NCBI GenBank assembly: GCA_023480885.1
Contig: JAMCWX010000075.1
Location: 1 to 64,000, forward strand
Direction of reading: 5' to 3'
Source: Chloroflexota bacterium
GTDB lineage: Bacteria > Chloroflexota > UBA6077 > FW602-bin22 > JACPRP01
Length of the DNA stretch: 64,000 nt
How positions within the stretch are numbered: position 1 is the first letter of the stretch; every line of letters begins with the position of its first letter. Positions 16,919 to 27,022 of this stretch are shown here, in pieces. Below the pieces are notes generated by a model. It was given only the letters and a program-made list of their open reading frames with translations, ran no database searches and had not been told where the DNA came from. A program made the position numbers and the translations under genes.

Positions 16919-18589
16919 GTGAGACTAGCTGGAAAAGAAGTTTTGTGCAGGATTCTTCAGATGGAGGGGGTCAGCGAGGTCTTCGGTAATCCCGGCAGCA
17001 CTGAGGTTCCTTTCATCGACACACTGGTCAACTACCCGAGAACACGTTACGTGCTGGCGCTCCACGAGGGTGAGGCGGTGGCCATGGCTGACGGTTATGC
17101 CAGGGCCTCAGGCAAGGTTGGCGTAGTCAGCGTGCACGCTGCTCCCGGGACGGCTAATACACTGGGCAATCTGTATAACGCCTACATCGATAACATCCCA
17201 CTGGTGATACTGGCCGGCCAGCAGGATTCGAGAATGCTTGTGCGTCAGCCGTATCTCTCAGCGGATCTTGCCAGACTGGCGAGCCAGTTCACGAAGTGGA
17301 GTTGGCAGGTTTCGCGAGTTGAGGAACTGACCGTCGCTTTGCGACGAGCCTTTAAGGAGGCGACTTCTCCACCTGCTGGACCTGTTTTCCTCGCGCTCTC
17401 CCGAAACGTGCTCGATGAGACGACTGAATACGAGGACATTCCTGCTTCGAAGTTCACAGTCTCCGACAGAACAAGAGGTGATATCGATGAGGTTCGTAAG
17501 GCTGCCGAACTCCTGGTAGCTGCCAAAAGCCTGGTTATCGTCGCTGGGGAAAGGGTTGGCAGGGCTGGCGCGGTGGCTGAGTTGGTAGAACTGGCAGAAA
17601 TGCTGGGCGCACGTGTTTACGGCGAGGCCAGCGCCTTTCCGACAGGACATCCTCAATACGTTGGGCCCATCGAAAGGCAGATCGGTTCGTTAGCTAACGC
17701 AGGAGATACAATCCTCGCCGTCGGCATGCGATTGTTCCCCGAGTTCTCCTATTCCACCGGGCCGATGTTCCCCAAGGAGACGTCGCTTGTTCATCTCGAC
17801 GTCAATCCCTGGGAGATCGCCAAGAACATCCCTGTGGACGCTGGGATAGTTGCCAACATCAAGATAGGGTTGAGAGAACTGATTTCTGAGACAAGAGTGC
17901 TGCTGGACTCGACTCGACGGGAAGGTATCGAGCAACGACTTGGAGAGGTGAAACGCCGCAGGGCGGCTGTCCAGGATGCTCTTGAGCGTGACCTTCGCGC
18001 GGTGTGGGACGCGGTGCCTATTCGTGTCCCGCGTTTGCTCAAGGAAATGCAAGAAGTCCTGCCCCATGATGCTATCATAATCGACCAGAGCATACGCAGC
18101 GCGACTTATCTCAGGAGATACTTCGAGTTTACCACGCCTGGAACGTATTTCTCAGAGGGAGGTGGGTGTCTTGGCTGGGGAATTGGTGCATCTGTGGGAG
18201 CGCAACTGGCCAGGCCCGATCGTAGGGTGGTTGGCTTCCTGGGTGACGGATCGGCGAACTTCGGTCCCAAGAGCCTGTGGACCGCGGCGAAATACAATAT
18301 TCCAGTTGTCATAATCGTCATCAATAATCGTGGCTACGCGGCTGTGAAGGGTCTGCTTCTTTCCTACAAAGGCGAGGCTGCGGAGCAGGGCATGTTTATA
18401 GGCGCTGAGATATCAGGATTGGATTACGTCAAACTTGCTGAAGCTTACGGCGTACGTGGCTGGAGAGTCGAGATGCCCGGGGAAATCAGGCCCACGCTCG
18501 AACAAGCCCTGGGCACTGGCGGGCCAGCGCTGTTAGAAGTTGTCGTCGATCCAAAGGACTTAGGTTTCGGTATGCCTCGTCTGCAATAG
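16919..18589 (+). CDS. thiamine-diphosphate enzyme, benzoylformate decarboxylase-like
   Basis: The 556-residue protein has the three-domain ThDP decarboxylase layout. Close to benzoylformate decarboxylase (MdlC) are VFGNPGSTEVPFI (Ser27), the cofactor-activating Glu50 in LALHEGEAV, His73 in SVHAAPGTAN, and AGQQDSRML. The ThDP-Mg motif is GDGSANFGPKSLWTAAKY ending in NNRGY. It probably decarboxylates a 2-oxo acid to an aldehyde, but acetolactate-synthase-like or oxalyl-CoA-like chemistry cannot be excluded. It starts at GTG 16919 and is the last gene of the cluster. With transamination upstream it could act on the keto acid derived from the imported amino compound. Confidence 0.83.
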   Translation: MRLAGKEVLCRILQMEGVSEVFGNPGSTEVPFIDTLVNYPRTRYVLALHEGEAVAMADGYARASGKVGVVSVHAAPGTANTLGNLYNAYIDNIPLVILAGQQDSRMLVRQPYLSADLARLASQFTKWSWQVSRVEELTVALRRAFKEATSPPAGPVFLALSRNVLDETTEYEDIPASKFTVSDRTRGDIDEVRKAAELLVAAKSLVIVAGERVGRAGAVAELVELAEMLGARVYGEASAFPTGHPQYVGPIERQIGSLANAGDTILAVGMRLFPEFSYSTGPMFPKETSLVHLDVNPWEIAKNIPVDAGIVANIKIGLRELISETRVLLDSTRREGIEQRLGEVKRRRAAVQDALERDLRAVWDAVPIRVPRLLKEMQEVLPHDAIIIDQSIRSATYLRRYFEFTTPGTYFSEGGGCLGWGIGASVGAQLARPDRRVVGFLGDGSANFGPKSLWTAAKYNIPVVIIVINNRGYAAVKGLLLSYKGEAAEQGMFIGAEISGLDYVKLAEAYGVRGWRVEMPGEIRPTLEQALGTGGPALLEVVVDPKDLGFGMPRLQ

Positions 18590-18643
18590 CTGATGGAGTG
18601 CAACCGCTAATGGCGGTACAGAGTCGCCTGGGCGCCTCTTCCC

Positions 18644-18672
18644 TTGTTGCCATTTCCCCCTGCTGGTATAAT
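18644..18672 (+). promoter_or_regulatory. recF promoter with extended -10
   Basis: TTGTTG (18644-18649), a 17-bp spacer and TGGTATAAT (TATAAT at 18667-18672) lie 46 bases before the recF start. Confidence 0.65.
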
Positions 18673-18717
18673 TTCCTCTGATAGGGCATCGTTTCCAAGC
18701 CTGAGAGCAGGATATCC

Positions 18718-19956
18718 ATGTATCTGACCCACCTTTCACTAAAAAACTTCCGCAACTACGTTCGGCTCGAACTGGAATTGTCTCCGGGCGTCGTCGTCAT
18801 CGTCGGCAATAACGCTCAGGGAAAAAGCAATCTGCTCGAGGCGATATACTTTCTGGCAACGGCAAAGTCCTTCCGTGCCAGCAACGACCGCGAGCTCATA
18901 AACTGGCTTGCCGCGGACACGGACATCCCTTTCGCCTACCTGCTCGCCAAGGTCGAGAAAGAGCATGCCAACCTGCGCATTGAGATCGCCATCAAAGAGG
19001 AAGCGAGGAAGGAGAATGGCGCGAATGGGGCGACGATGCCGGCGGTCTCGAAGAGGATTCGAACGAACAACGTGGCGCGGCGAGCCATAGACCTGATCGG
19101 CCTGGCCAACGTGGTCATGTTCTCACCTCAAGATATCGACCTGATCCAGGGGGCGCCGCAGATGCGTCGGCGCTATCTCGACGTAACGATATCGCAGGTT
19201 GACCCGCGTTATTGCCGCAGTCTTGCGCATTACAATAAGGTGCTTATACAGCGCAATCATCTGCTGCGGCAGATACGCGAGAAGCACGCTCGGCCGGACC
19301 AGTTGTTATTCTGGGATCAGGAACTGGTAAGCGCCGGGGCGTATGTTATTCTGCAGCGACTGGTCACAGTGTCTGCGCTAAACGAGTTGACGTTTGGCAT
19401 CCATCGCGGGCTCACGGGCAGCCAGGAAAGATTTCACACGGTTTGTCGCCTGAATCTCGACGTTGCGGCAGGCGCCAATCTCGCTGAGACGCTGCACGGC
19501 GAACTGGCGCGGGCAACCCCTGAGGCCAGGATCGGCGCGATTGCCGAGGTTTTCAAGCGGAAGCTGGCGCAGTTTCAACCGCGCGAGATAGCTTATGGGA
19601 TGTCTCTCCTCGGCCCACACCGCGACGACCTGGCGTTTGTCGTCGACGACCGGGAGGTGAGCCTCTATGGCTCGCGAGGACAGCAGCGCACCGTGGCGTT
19701 ATCTCTCAAGATGGCTGAGGCGGAGTTCATGCGCTCACGGACGGGGGAGGAGCCCATACTCCTTCTAGACGATGTAACCTCCGAACTGGATGCTGAGCGT
19801 CGGAGTTACGTGCTCGAAAGCATCAAAGAACGGCAGCAAGTGCTCGTGACGACATCGGATTTGCACGCCTTCGACGCGGACTTTCTCGCCAAATCGCTAC
19901 TGCTCCGCGTCGAGAACGGGGCCATCGAGCCGGTAAACCTGGCTACACTAAGCTAG
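18718..19956 (+). CDS. recF: DNA replication and repair protein RecF
   Basis: RecF is an SMC-like ATPase that loads RecA at gaps with RecO and RecR. The N-terminus MYLTHLSLKNFRNYVRLELEL and Walker A GNNAQGKSNLLEAIYFL are typical. The middle contains NVVMFSPQDIDLIQGAPQMRRRYLD, the signature-like YGSRGQQRTVALSLKMAE and Walker B PILLLDDVTSELD. At 412 residues it is about 40 longer than common RecF proteins, mainly from an insert around residues 95-115 (KEEARKENGANGATMPAVSK). It is monocistronic, apart from dnaN and with no gyrB next to it. Confidence 0.96.
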   Translation: MYLTHLSLKNFRNYVRLELELSPGVVVIVGNNAQGKSNLLEAIYFLATAKSFRASNDRELINWLAADTDIPFAYLLAKVEKEHANLRIEIAIKEEARKENGANGATMPAVSKRIRTNNVARRAIDLIGLANVVMFSPQDIDLIQGAPQMRRRYLDVTISQVDPRYCRSLAHYNKVLIQRNHLLRQIREKHARPDQLLFWDQELVSAGAYVILQRLVTVSALNELTFGIHRGLTGSQERFHTVCRLNLDVAAGANLAETLHGELARATPEARIGAIAEVFKRKLAQFQPREIAYGMSLLGPHRDDLAFVVDDREVSLYGSRGQQRTVALSLKMAEAEFMRSRTGEEPILLLDDVTSELDAERRSYVLESIKERQQVLVTTSDLHAFDADFLAKSLLLRVENGAIEPVNLATLS

Positions 19957-19991
19957 GACACGCCTTGAGGGCTTGAACGAGCGCTCTCTTT

Positions 19992-20020
19992 TTGCTTTTT
20001 GGCAGAGAATGTTCTATAAT
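19992..20020 (+). promoter_or_regulatory. rpsA promoter
   Basis: TTGCTT (19992-19997) and a perfect TATAAT (20015-20020) are 17 bp apart. This promoter fixes the rpsA start at GTG 20052, since codons further upstream would precede the transcript. Confidence 0.7.
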
Positions 20021-20051
20021 AGCCTCAAAGTTATCTCTTGAAGGTAGGCGC

Positions 20052-21557
20052 GTGAGCGAAGGTTTCGTTGAAGGACAGGTGGCCCAGCAACTGCATAGGC
20101 TAGAGGCATCTGAAGCCAGGTCCGATGGCAGCGAAAATGAAGAAACTCTGGGAGGAAAAGCTGTGCATCTCGAAGCAGCGACGACGGGGGATTCCTCCGT
20201 GCAAGCCGAGCAGCCGGTATCCGCTGAATCAGAGGACGCCGGGGCAGAGGTGGTTTCCGAGGAGATGGAGCAGCAGTCTGAAGACGAGGGTCAGTCCCAA
20301 GGCGAAATGCAGAACTTGATGGCGGACTTCGACCGTCAATACCGTACGCCTACCCGAGGGGATGTTCTCGACGGTGTCATCGTCCGCATCGACAAAGACG
20401 GGATCTTGGTCGACATTGGCACCAAATCCGAAGGCATTATTTCCAGCCACGAGGTGCAGAGCCTCAGCCCTGATGTCTTGCAAAACCTCAAAGTAGGCGA
20501 TGACATCCTTGTCTATGTGCTTCAACCTGAGAACCAAAATGGCCACGTTGTCCTTTCTTTGAACCGCGCGCGAGCGGAGCAGGGCTGGCGAACCGTCCAA
20601 AAGCAATACGAAGCTGGGCAGACCATCGAAGCCGAGGTCACGGACTTCAATCGCGGCGGGCTCATCGTCAACGTCGATGGCGTCCGTGGATTTGTACCCA
20701 TCTCTCAGGTGATCGGCCTGCGCCACGACGGTTCCTCTGAGGGAGAGATCGAGAACCGCATGGCCGCGATGGTTGGGAAGCGAGTTTCCCTCAAAGTCAT
20801 CGAGGTAAATCGCAGCCGCAATCGCCTCATCCTGTCGGAACGAGCTGCCATGCAAGAAATCCGCGCTCAGAAGAAAGAGCAACTGCTAAACGAGTTGCAC
20901 GAGGGCGAGATTCGCCACGGCAAAGTCAACAGCATCTGTGATTTCGGCGCTTTCGTGGACCTTGGCGGAGCAGACGGACTGGTTCACCTTTCGGAGCTCT
21001 CCTGGGGACAGGTCTCGCATCCTGGCGAAGTAGTCAAGGTTGGCGACGAGGTAGACGTTTTCGTTCTTGGCGTCGACCGCGAAAAGAAAAAGATCGCTCT
21101 GAGCTTGCGGCGAAGTCAGCCGGGTCCGTGGGCACGCATAGCCGAGAAGTACAAGGTCGGCGACCTCGTGACAGCCACGGTCACAAAGCTGGCTAGCTTT
21201 GGAGCCTTTGCCAGAATAGAAGATGGCGTAGAAGGCTTGATTCACGTCAGCGAGCTCGGCGAGGGACGCGTTCCGCATCCCAGGAACGTAGTCCAGGAAG
21301 GCGACGAACTGACGTTGCGGGTGATTCGTATCGATCCATCACGTCGTCGACTCGGACTCAGTCTGAAGCAGGCGCAGGGTGAGGAAGCAGGAAATGAAGA
21401 GGGAAGGGGCGAGGGGACGCAAGAGGCAAGCTCCACCGATCGATCAGCGCCAGTAGACGATGTCGCCGAAGAAGCTTCAAACGATGAAGCGAGCAACGCA
21501 GTTGATGCCGAGCAGCGACTGGCAACAACTGGGGCGGAGACTGCGGGCGAGTCGTAA
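20052..21557 (+). CDS. rpsA: 30S ribosomal protein S1 homologue, four S1 domains
   Basis: The 501-residue protein starts with GTG 20052 ([19 protein letters not shown]) behind AAGGTAGG. An acidic, low-complexity region of about 90 residues comes first. Four S1 RNA-binding domains follow, beginning near [61 protein letters not shown] and [20 protein letters not shown]. The protein ends in another acidic Ser/Glu-rich tail. Four domains are fewer than the six of E. coli S1 and resemble the form in many Gram-positive and Chloroflexota-type bacteria. It helps mRNA binding at the ribosome. It is transcribed alone from the 19992 promoter. Confidence 0.93.
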   Translation: MSEGFVEGQVAQQLHRLEASEARSDGSENEETLGGKAVHLEAATTGDSSVQAEQPVSAESEDAGAEVVSEEMEQQSEDEGQSQGEMQNLMADFDRQYRTPTRGDVLDGVIVRIDKDGILVDIGTKSEGIISSHEVQSLSPDVLQNLKVGDDILVYVLQPENQNGHVVLSLNRARAEQGWRTVQKQYEAGQTIEAEVTDFNRGGLIVNVDGVRGFVPISQVIGLRHDGSSEGEIENRMAAMVGKRVSLKVIEVNRSRNRLILSERAAMQEIRAQKKEQLLNELHEGEIRHGKVNSICDFGAFVDLGGADGLVHLSELSWGQVSHPGEVVKVGDEVDVFVLGVDREKKKIALSLRRSQPGPWARIAEKYKVGDLVTATVTKLASFGAFARIEDGVEGLIHVSELGEGRVPHPRNVVQEGDELTLRVIRIDPSRRRLGLSLKQAQGEEAGNEEGRGEGTQEASSTDRSAPVDDVAEEASNDEASNAVDAEQRLATTGAETAGES

Positions 21558-21574
21558 AGACCCGAAATGCCTCG

Positions 21575-21595
21575 TGAAAGCAAACCGGGCTTTCA
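21575..21595 (+). terminator. possible rpsA terminator hairpin without a strong T-run
   Basis: TGAAAGC (21575-21581) pairs with GCTTTCA (21589-21595). The outer CCCGA (21561-21565) and TCGGG (21596-21600) can extend the stem. The following AATTTCC is only weakly T-rich. Confidence 0.45.
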
Positions 21596-21615
21596 TCGGG
21601 AATTTCCCCGCGTAG

Positions 21616-21621
21616 TATAAT
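21616..21621 (+). promoter_or_regulatory. -10 element before clpC
   Basis: A perfect TATAAT lies 69 bases before the clpC start. The hexamer 17 bp upstream (TCATCG) is a weak -35. No CtsR- or CIRCE-type operator was recognised. Confidence 0.45.
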
Positions 21622-21689
21622 TGCATCGAGTGGCACGCTTTGTGCTAAAAGCATATTAGCGGGCCACAAGGCCTGGAGGGGGTTCGCAG

Positions 21690-24173
21690 GTGCCAGATAG
21701 GTTCGACAAGTTCACCGAAAGAGCGCGCAAGGTCTTGACTCTCGCTCAAGAGGAAGCGCAGCGCTTCAATCATAACTATATTGGGACCGAGCATCTTCTG
21801 CTGGGGCTTGTGAGGGAAGGCGACGGTGTTGCCGCCAAAGTGCTGGCGAACATGGGCGTCGAACTGAACAAGGTGAGATCGGCAGTCGAGTTCATCATCG
21901 GTCGGGGCGACAGGGTTGTGATGGGCGAGATTGGCCTCACGCCGCGAGCAAAGAAAGTCATCGAGCTCGCCGTGGACGAGGCGCGCCGCCTCAATCACCA
22001 CTATATTGGCACCGAGCATCTTCTCCTCGGCCTGGTGAGAGAAGGCGAAGGCATCGCCGCGGGGGTGCTTGAAAGCCTGGGCGTCAGCCTCGACAAGGTG
22101 CGAGCGCAGGTCATCCATGTTTTGAGCCAGAGCTCGACCTACAACGAGCGGGAAGCTCGCCAGGGAACGCGCACGCCTACCATCGATCAAATGGGGATGG
22201 ACCTGACTGCGGCCGCGCGTGCTGGCAAGCTGGACCCTGTCATAGGGCGTTTCAAAGAAATCGAGCGCGTTGTCCAGATTCTGTCTCGACGCACGAAGAA
22301 CAATCCTGCCCTCATCGGCGAGCCTGGCGTGGGTAAGACGGCCATCGTCGAAGGCCTTGCTCAGAAGATCGTCGCCGGCGACGTGCCCGAAACCCTTCTC
22401 GGCAAGCGCCTGTTGACCCTGGATATTGGCTCGCTGGTCGCCGGCACCAAGTACCGCGGCGAGTTCGAGGAACGGCTCAAGAAGATCATCGAAGAGATCA
22501 AGGGCGCGGGCAACTGTGTGATGTTCATCGACGAGCTGCATACGCTGGTAGGCGCCGGGGCTGCCGAAGGCGCTGTGGACGCTGCCAACATCCTCAAGCC
22601 GTCGCTGGCTCGGGGCGAGCTCCAGTGCATCGGCGCAACTACTCTCGACGAGTATCGAAAATACATCGAGCGGGACGCGGCGCTCGAACGCCGATTCCAG
22701 CCCGTTATGGTCGATGAGCCGTCGATCGAGGAAACCATCGAGATACTGCGCGGCATCAAGGAGCGATACGAGCAGCATCATCGCCTCGAGATCAGCGACG
22801 AGGCCCTGCGGGCAGCGGCAGAGCTGGCCGCGAGGTATATCCCCGACAGATTCCTGCCTGACAAGGCAATCGACCTGGTAGACGAGGCATCCTCACGAGT
22901 TCGCCTGCAGAAATCTGTGGCCCCTCCATCGCTGAAAGAAGCGATGCGTGGCCTGGAGGCGGTCCAGCGCGAGAAAGAAGCGGCGATAGCTGCGCAGCAG
23001 TACGAGCTGGCGGCGGAGCTGCGTGACCGCGAGGTCAAGCTGCGGGAGAAAATCGAAAATCTCGAAGCTGGATGGCACGATACCCAGGCGGCGGAGAAGC
23101 CAACAGTCACAGAAGAACACATCGCCGAAGTGGCCTCTATGTGGACTGGCATCCCGGTGATGCGCATCGCGCGCGATGAGTCTGTGCGCCTCCTCCAAAT
23201 GGAGGAAGCCCTGCACAATCGCATCATCGGGCAGAATGAAGCTATCGTCACGATTTCTCGTGCGGTGCGAAGAGCCCGCGCCGGGCTCAAGGACCCGCGA
23301 CGGCCGATTGGCTCGTTCATATTCCTCGGCCCTACAGGCGTGGGTAAGACCGAGCTGGTCAAGGCGCTGGCCGAGTTCATGTTCGGCAGCGAGGATGCGA
23401 TGATCAAGATCGACATGTCCGAGTTTATGGAGAGGCACTCTGTAGCTCGGCTAGTCGGCGCACCGCCAGGCTACATCGGCTACGAAGAGGGTGGCCAGTT
23501 GACCGAGGCCGTGCGCCGCAAGTCCTACTCGGTCATCCTTCTCGACGAGATCGAGAAGGCGCACCCGGAAGTCTTCAACATGCTGCTTCAGATCATGGAA
23601 GACGGGCAGCTTACGGATGCCAAGGGCCGGCGTGTCGACTTCCGCAACACTATCATAATCATGACCTCGAACGTGGGCGCCGAGTTGCTCAAGCGAGATA
23701 CCTCCATTGGCTTCGCTATCAAGCAGGATGAAGTGAAGACTGCGCAGGATAAGTACGACAAGATGAAGGAGAAAGTCCTGAGCGAGTTGAAGAACACGTT
23801 CAGGCCCGAGTTCCTCAACAGGATCGATGCCACCGTCGTCTTCCACGCGCTAACCGTCGAGGAGATACGCGAGATCGTCGATTTGATGCTGAAGCGCGTG
23901 CGGACGCAGCTCTCCGAGCAGCAGATAAAGCTCGAACTCACCGACGCGGCCAAGGACCTGTTGGTGAAGAAGGGATACGATCAAACGTTCGGTGCCCGTC
24001 CATTGCGGCGGACCATTCAGAACTTGATCGAGGATCCCCTCGCCGAGGCCCTGCTGGAGGGGCGTTTCTCTACAGGTGCGACTGTTCTCGTCGACGCGGA
24101 GAACGAGGAGCTAACGATGAAGGCCGAGGGGGCGCTCGAAGAGGTGGCGGCCGCGGCGAGCACCTCCAATTGA
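21690..24173 (+). CDS. clpC: ATP-dependent Clp protease ATPase / chaperone ClpC
   Basis: ClpC is the hexameric AAA+ unfoldase that feeds ClpP. The 827 residues show two N-terminal repeats ([21 protein letters not shown] and [21 protein letters not shown] cores). The first AAA domain has [13 protein letters not shown] and [23 protein letters not shown]-type middle segment ([20 protein letters not shown]) marks it as ClpC and not ClpB. The second AAA domain has [15 protein letters not shown] and [14 protein letters not shown]. The start is GTG 21690 after TGGAGGGGG. It is transcribed alone; the usual ctsR-mcsA-mcsB partners of Firmicutes are absent. Confidence 0.97.
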   Translation: MPDRFDKFTERARKVLTLAQEEAQRFNHNYIGTEHLLLGLVREGDGVAAKVLANMGVELNKVRSAVEFIIGRGDRVVMGEIGLTPRAKKVIELAVDEARRLNHHYIGTEHLLLGLVREGEGIAAGVLESLGVSLDKVRAQVIHVLSQSSTYNEREARQGTRTPTIDQMGMDLTAAARAGKLDPVIGRFKEIERVVQILSRRTKNNPALIGEPGVGKTAIVEGLAQKIVAGDVPETLLGKRLLTLDIGSLVAGTKYRGEFEERLKKIIEEIKGAGNCVMFIDELHTLVGAGAAEGAVDAANILKPSLARGELQCIGATTLDEYRKYIERDAALERRFQPVMVDEPSIEETIEILRGIKERYEQHHRLEISDEALRAAAELAARYIPDRFLPDKAIDLVDEASSRVRLQKSVAPPSLKEAMRGLEAVQREKEAAIAAQQYELAAELRDREVKLREKIENLEAGWHDTQAAEKPTVTEEHIAEVASMWTGIPVMRIARDESVRLLQMEEALHNRIIGQNEAIVTISRAVRRARAGLKDPRRPIGSFIFLGPTGVGKTELVKALAEFMFGSEDAMIKIDMSEFMERHSVARLVGAPPGYIGYEEGGQLTEAVRRKSYSVILLDEIEKAHPEVFNMLLQIMEDGQLTDAKGRRVDFRNTIIIMTSNVGAELLKRDTSIGFAIKQDEVKTAQDKYDKMKEKVLSELKNTFRPEFLNRIDATVVFHALTVEEIREIVDLMLKRVRTQLSEQQIKLELTDAAKDLLVKKGYDQTFGARPLRRTIQNLIEDPLAEALLEGRFSTGATVLVDAENEELTMKAEGALEEVAAAASTSN

Positions 24174-24218
24174 TGTGGCGAAAGAGCCCACATCTTTCAT
24201 CTTCACGCGTCCCCTGCA

Positions 24219-24246
24219 GCCGCAGGCTTTAGCCTGCGCCTCCGTA
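24219..24246 (+). repeat. REP-like palindrome, copy 2
   Basis: CGCAGGCTTTAGCCTGCG (24221-24238) is followed by CCTCCGT. It shares its right arm and tail with the element at 3725-3748. It lies between clpC and radA and could also act as a hairpin in the transcript. Confidence 0.6.
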
Positions 24247-24266
24247 ACTAGAATTCGAGGCCTGAG

Positions 24267-25643
24267 ATGTCCAAGAGCCGCTCCAGAACAGTTTTTGTGT
24301 GCCAACAATGCAGCGCCGAGAGCCCGCGTTGGGGCGGTCGATGTCCAAACTGCGGCGCGTGGAACAGCATGGTCGAGACGATCGAAAGCTCGGTCGGTTC
24401 CGCGAGCCCGGCCGGCGGCCTTCGCGGCCAGCCAGAGGCGATCACGCGCATCGCCGCCGACAGCTTTCGTCGCGTCGAGGTGCCCATCGACGAGTTCAAC
24501 AGGGTCCTGGGCGGTGGCATAGTTCCTGGCTCGCTGGTCCTGATCGGCGGCGACCCTGGTATCGGCAAGTCAACCCTTCTCCTCCAGGTATCTGGCGTCC
24601 TGGCCAGGGCCATAGGCAAGGTCCTCTACGTTTCGGGCGAGGAATCGGCGCATCAGATCAAGATGCGCGCCGACAGGCTGGGAGCGAACGCCGACAACCT
24701 CTTCATCCTGGCGGAGACGAATCTGAATGCGATTATGCAGTCCATTCAAGACGTAACTCCCTCCCTGGTCATCATCGACTCGATTCAGACGGTCTACCTG
24801 GACGAGCTCGAGTCCGCGGCAGGCAGCGTTGGCCAACTGCGCGAATGCACGATGGCTTTAATGCGTTTGGCAAAATCGTCGCACATCCCCATCTTCCTGG
24901 TCGGCCACGTTACCAAGGAAGGAGCTATCGCCGGTCCGCGAGTGCTGGAGCACATCGTCGATACGGTGCTTTACCTGGAGGGGGAGCGTTTCCATACCTA
25001 TCGTCTTCTCAGGGGCGTTAAGAATCGCTTTGGCTCCACGAATGAAATTGGCGTGTTCGAGATGTGCAACGAGGGGATGGTGGAGGTGCCGAATCCCTCG
25101 CAGGTGTTCCTGTCCGAGCGCCAGGGGACGAACCCTGGCTCGACGGTTGCCGTGACGGTCGAAGGCACGCGGCCTCTTCTTGTGGAAGTTCAAGCTTTGA
25201 CGACGGCGACGAACTTCGGCCTTCCAAGACGCACCGCGAATGGCATAGATTATAGCCGCCTCTTGCTCTTGACCGCTGTGCTCACCAAACGGGTGGGACT
25301 TGGCCTTTCGAACCAGGATGTTTACGTCAACATTGTCGGCGGAATCAAGATAGCCGAGCCCGCCATCGACCTTGGCGTGGCGCTGGCTATCGCCTCCAGC
25401 TTCAAGGATGTTCCAATCGCGCCTGACCTCGTGGCGATTGGCGAAATCGGGCTCTCGGGCGAGCTGCGGCGCGTTGCCCAGGTGGAGAAGCGTCTGACTG
25501 AGGCAGCGAAGCTAGGCTTCAAGCGTTGTCTGCTGCCTGGTTCGATCGACGATACCAGGTTGGCCAGATCGATCGGCATAGAGACTATCGGCGCCCGATC
25601 GGTCGCCGAGGCGCTCGAGATTGCCTGGAGCAACCGATTTTGA
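24267..25643 (+). CDS. radA: DNA repair protein RadA/Sms
   Basis: RadA is a RecA-like, DnaB-type branch-migration ATPase used in recombination. The 458-residue protein starts MSKSRSRTVFVCQQC. It has the four-cysteine zinc finger CQQC...CPNC (about residues 12-30), Walker A GGDPGIGKSTLL, the RadA-specific KNRFGSTNEIG motif and a C-terminal Lon-like domain (IVGGIKIAEPAIDLGVALAIASS). Full length for the family. Its last codons contain the TTGACA of the next promoter. Confidence 0.97.
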   Translation: MSKSRSRTVFVCQQCSAESPRWGGRCPNCGAWNSMVETIESSVGSASPAGGLRGQPEAITRIAADSFRRVEVPIDEFNRVLGGGIVPGSLVLIGGDPGIGKSTLLLQVSGVLARAIGKVLYVSGEESAHQIKMRADRLGANADNLFILAETNLNAIMQSIQDVTPSLVIIDSIQTVYLDELESAAGSVGQLRECTMALMRLAKSSHIPIFLVGHVTKEGAIAGPRVLEHIVDTVLYLEGERFHTYRLLRGVKNRFGSTNEIGVFEMCNEGMVEVPNPSQVFLSERQGTNPGSTVAVTVEGTRPLLVEVQALTTATNFGLPRRTANGIDYSRLLLLTAVLTKRVGLGLSNQDVYVNIVGGIKIAEPAIDLGVALAIASSFKDVPIAPDLVAIGEIGLSGELRRVAQVEKRLTEAAKLGFKRCLLPGSIDDTRLARSIGIETIGARSVAEALEIAWSNRF

Positions 25644-25669
25644 CAATGCATTTCACGTTGTGCTAGTAT
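25640..25669 (+). promoter_or_regulatory. promoter of the PIN/TRAM-isp-cys operon
   Basis: TTGACA (25640-25645) overlaps the radA stop codon. After 18 bp comes TGCTAGTAT, an extended -10 (TAGTAT 25664-25669). The leader is about 250 bases and contains nothing else recognised except GCCGA/TCGGC arms at 25872-25889. Confidence 0.65.
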
Positions 25670-25923
25670 AGCTTAACTACCAATGTCGCTAGCTCGCCGT
25701 CGGCAACAGAATACTTGATCGACCAGCGCCGAACCGACATCCACACGGTACTGGCTGCCAGGGCGTCTTATTGAGCGGATTCATCTACCTGTTATTTATC
25801 ATTGGCCAGCAGCCTAGTTCAGGCGGGTCACTGGAGTGTACTGCGATACACCTTTGTCGTGGAAAGGAGGTGGCCGATCAGCTAGTCGGCAACAAGTAGG
25901 ATATGCCTTTGGGAGGTAATCCT

Positions 25924-26976
25924 ATGTTAGTCGAGTTCATCTTCCGCGCCATTGGCGCAGTTGGCCTGGCGGTTGGTGGATGGTACCTGGGCATGGCCTT
26001 TACCGGGCCCACTGTCGAAGCCGACGAGGTCCGCTACGTCGTGGCTCTGACAGTTGCGGGATTTGGCCTGGGCCTGCTGGTCACGCCGTATCTTACGCTA
26101 AACCCCATGATCTGGCTCCGCGATCGAATCCGCAAGATCCCTTCGCACGACCTCGTGGCTGCTACCTTCGGTCTCTTAATCGGTCTGATCATCTCTGCAC
26201 TTATGGCGATTCCTCTATCGATGCTGCCGTCGTACTTCGGCAAATTACTTCCCTTCGTCGCGCTTATCTGTTTCGGGTATCTGGGCATCGTCACTATGGT
26301 TGCTCGCAAGCGCGACATCTTTGGCGTTCTCGGTGGCCGTTTTGGGGGTGTAGCGGAGAGCGGCGATCGAGGCCATTCCTCGCAAGTTCTCGTCGATACC
26401 AGCGCGATAATCGATGGGCGCATTGCCGATATCAGCCAGACGGGGTTTATCACCGGCACGCTGGTAGTGCCGAAGTTCGTGCTCAACGAGCTGCAGCACA
26501 TCGCGGACTCAGCGGATGCGCTTCGTCGGAACCGGGGTCGGCGTGGCCTGGATATCCTGAACAGGCTGCAAAAGGATTCTGTGGTGCCGATCCACATCTC
26601 TGAGTACGAAGTCAACGGAGTGAACGACGTCGACAGCAAGCTGGTGAAGCTGGCGAAGCACCTACATTGCCCGATTGTCACTAACGATTTCAACCTTAAC
26701 CGCGTGGCGGCGATTCAGGGGGTGCGTGTCCTGAACATCAACGAACTGGCCAACGCGGTGAAGTCCGTGGTCCTTCCCGGCGAAGAAATGATTGTGCGAG
26801 TGATTCAAGAAGGTAAGGAACATGGGCAGGGAGTGGGCTATCTCGAAGACGGGACGATGGTGGTCGTCGAGGGCGGGCGCAGATTCATCAATTGCGACGT
26901 CGAGGTCGTCGTCACCAGGGTGTTGCAGACGGTGGCGGGCAGGATGATCTTCGCGCATCCGCGAGACCAGAGCTGA
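25924..26976 (+). CDS. PIN/TRAM-domain integral membrane ribonuclease-like protein (YacL type)
   Basis: The 350-residue protein has four membrane segments in its first 130 residues. A PIN nuclease domain follows (VLVDTSAIIDGRIADI, KFVLNELQHIADSAD, RRGLDILNRLQ, CPIVTNDFNLNRVAAIQGV), with acidic residues in the expected places. A C-terminal TRAM domain (GEEMIVRVIQEGKEHGQGVGYLEDGTMVVVE) probably binds RNA. ATG 25924 is chosen because GGGAGG stands 7 bases before it; an ATG at 25903 has a poorer site. Family members occur next to ispD in many Gram-positive and Chloroflexota-like genomes, as here. The substrate is not known. Confidence 0.92.
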   Translation: MLVEFIFRAIGAVGLAVGGWYLGMAFTGPTVEADEVRYVVALTVAGFGLGLLVTPYLTLNPMIWLRDRIRKIPSHDLVAATFGLLIGLIISALMAIPLSMLPSYFGKLLPFVALICFGYLGIVTMVARKRDIFGVLGGRFGGVAESGDRGHSSQVLVDTSAIIDGRIADISQTGFITGTLVVPKFVLNELQHIADSADALRRNRGRRGLDILNRLQKDSVVPIHISEYEVNGVNDVDSKLVKLAKHLHCPIVTNDFNLNRVAAIQGVRVLNINELANAVKSVVLPGEEMIVRVIQEGKEHGQGVGYLEDGTMVVVEGGRRFINCDVEVVVTRVLQTVAGRMIFAHPRDQS

Positions 26977-27022
26977 AGGGGGGCTGGCACTGGCAACGAA
27001 GACTGGCGAAAGGGTTGGAGCG

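Noticed and set aside
25860-25900. Strong AAAGGAGGTG followed by a nine-codon GTG frame before the PIN/TRAM gene
   Set aside because: The GTG is inside the Shine-Dalgarno-like sequence, so initiation there is not possible in the usual way.
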